From: Candidatus Atribacteria bacterium 4572_76
GTDB lineage: Bacteria > Atribacterota > Phoenicimicrobiia > Phoenicimicrobiales > Phoenicimicrobiaceae
Assembly: GCA_002084865.1 (NCBI GenBank)
Contig: NBMG01000050.1
Span: 1 to 7,300, forward strand
DNA: 7,300 nucleotides
Direction: 5' to 3'
Every line of letters begins with the position of its first letter. The first letter of the stretch is position 1. The notes under the pieces are model-generated. The model did not search any database and was not told the DNA's origin. It saw nothing but the letters and a program-made list of their open reading frames with translations. Of this stretch, positions 7,019 to 7,300 are shown piece by piece. A program made the translations under genes and the position numbers.

Positions 7019-7034
7019 ACTAATCTAAATTAGT
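7019..7034. promoter_or_regulatory. 6-bp dyad, possible operator
   Basis: ACTAAT (7019-7024) and ATTAGT (7029-7034) are perfect inverted copies around CTAA. It lies 72 bases before the start of the broken GntR gene, a plausible place for autoregulation. The word CTAATCTAA within it also occurs in the right arm of the inverted repeat at 1586-1643. Function is inferred only. Confidence 0.3.
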
Positions 7035-7105
7035 ACAGATAATAAATTTTATATTTGAATTTACATCTTAAGGGAGAAAACACAAATACAGGGGAAAATA
7101 AAAAA

Positions 7106-7300
7106 ATGGAAAATAATTTAAAGATAGAAGGATATGAATTATTAAACCAAAAAATTTATCAAGTATTAATGGCAGAAATTATTTAAGGTGTATTGAAACC
7201 AGGGACTAAATTATTGGAAAATAAAATTGCTGAATAGATGGGGTAAGTAAAACTCCAATAAGAGAGGCGTTAAGAGAATTAGCTGCTAAAGGATTTGTAA
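7106..7300 (+). pseudogene. Broken GntR-family transcriptional regulator, N-terminal winged helix, runs off window
   Basis: Translation from ATG 7106 gives the N-terminal DNA-binding part of a GntR-family repressor, most like the FCD type: IYQVLMAEII, then GVLKPGTKLLENKIAE, then VSKTPIREALRELAAKGFV. This is the usual order of helix 1, the LxPGxxLxE wing entry and the recognition helix with TPxREAL. Three lesions break it: TAA at 7184-7186 between EII and GVL, TAG at 7235-7237 after KIAE, and a missing base in the G-run at 7240-7243 that shifts the frame before VSKTP. The remainder of the gene lies outside the window. A purine-rich site, AGGGG (about 7090-7094), precedes the start. Such regulators often control hydroxyacid or TRAP operons, so its loss may leave neighbours unregulated. 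Two nonsense codons make a single sequencing error an unlikely explanation. Confidence 0.85.

Larger units (their letters stand above)
6693..7105. other. Intergenic region without a credible gene
   Basis: These 413 bases separate the asparaginase stop from the broken GntR gene. I see a C-run followed by a T-run (about 6716-6727), a trivial 10-base palindrome GAAAATTTTC (6703-6712), a promoter-like pair at 6860-6888 and a dyad at 7019-7034. An open frame of 75 codons at 6781-7008 has no ribosome-binding site and no recognisable motif, and the promoter lies inside it. Short purine-rich stretches, AAGGGAG near 7069-7075 and AGGGG near 7090-7094, precede the next start. No RNA gene or transposase scrap could be recognised. 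Confidence 0.55.

Noticed and set aside
7184..7243. In-frame TAA and TAG in the GntR gene as possible stop-codon reassignment or recoding
   Set aside because: Other genes in the window end normally with TAG (permease, murI), TGA (larA) and TAA (dehydrogenase, asparaginase), and a frameshift follows, so this is gene decay and not an altered code.
1..7300. CRISPR array, tRNA, rRNA or riboswitch
   Set aside because: I saw no regularly spaced direct repeats, no cloverleaf-like sequence and no conserved riboswitch core on either strand.

Overview
The window is AT-rich bacterial DNA with short intergenic gaps and all recognisable genes on the + strand. The set of genes (a fused DctQM-type TRAP permease, a nickel-pincer LarA-family racemase, a GntR-like regulator, strong purine-rich Shine-Dalgarno sites) fits an anaerobic, low-GC bacterium of the Firmicutes/Atribacterota kind. 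That placement is a guess from composition and gene content, not a phylogenetic result.

Layout. 3-1526: C-terminal ~507 residues of a fused TRAP transporter permease, cut by the window edge. 1527-2178: a scarred junction holding two inverted repeats, a broken copy of an asparaginase II gene (about 1686-2000) and a C-terminal scrap of a succinyl-CoA ligase alpha-subunit (sucD-like) gene (about 2038-2178). The scrap runs in frame, without a stop, into the next gene. 2092/2179-3429: LarA-family nickel-dependent 2-hydroxyacid racemase with all four cofactor/catalytic positions present. 3590-4384: glutamate racemase (murI). 4510-5535: D-2-hydroxyacid dehydrogenase of the CtBP-like group. 5673-6692: intact asparaginase II family enzyme, paralogue of the broken copy 4.5 kb upstream. 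6693-7105: about 410 bases with no credible gene but with a good promoter and a small palindrome. 7106-7300: start of a GntR-family regulator gene broken by two in-frame stops and a frameshift.

How the genes may work together (inference). The TRAP permease would import an organic acid. LarA would interconvert 2-hydroxyacid enantiomers, and the D-2-hydroxyacid dehydrogenase would oxidise the D-form to a 2-oxoacid. Asparaginase and glutamate racemase act on acidic amino acids and their amides. The sucD scrap suggests that an acyl-CoA ligase once stood next to larA. The window therefore looks like a carboxylate/amino-acid utilisation region that has been assembled, duplicated and partly eroded. 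I see no CRISPR array, tRNA, rRNA, intact transposase or recognisable new defence or regulatory system. The most interesting points are the sucD-larA in-frame fusion, the mosaic asparaginase pseudogene and the dead regulator.
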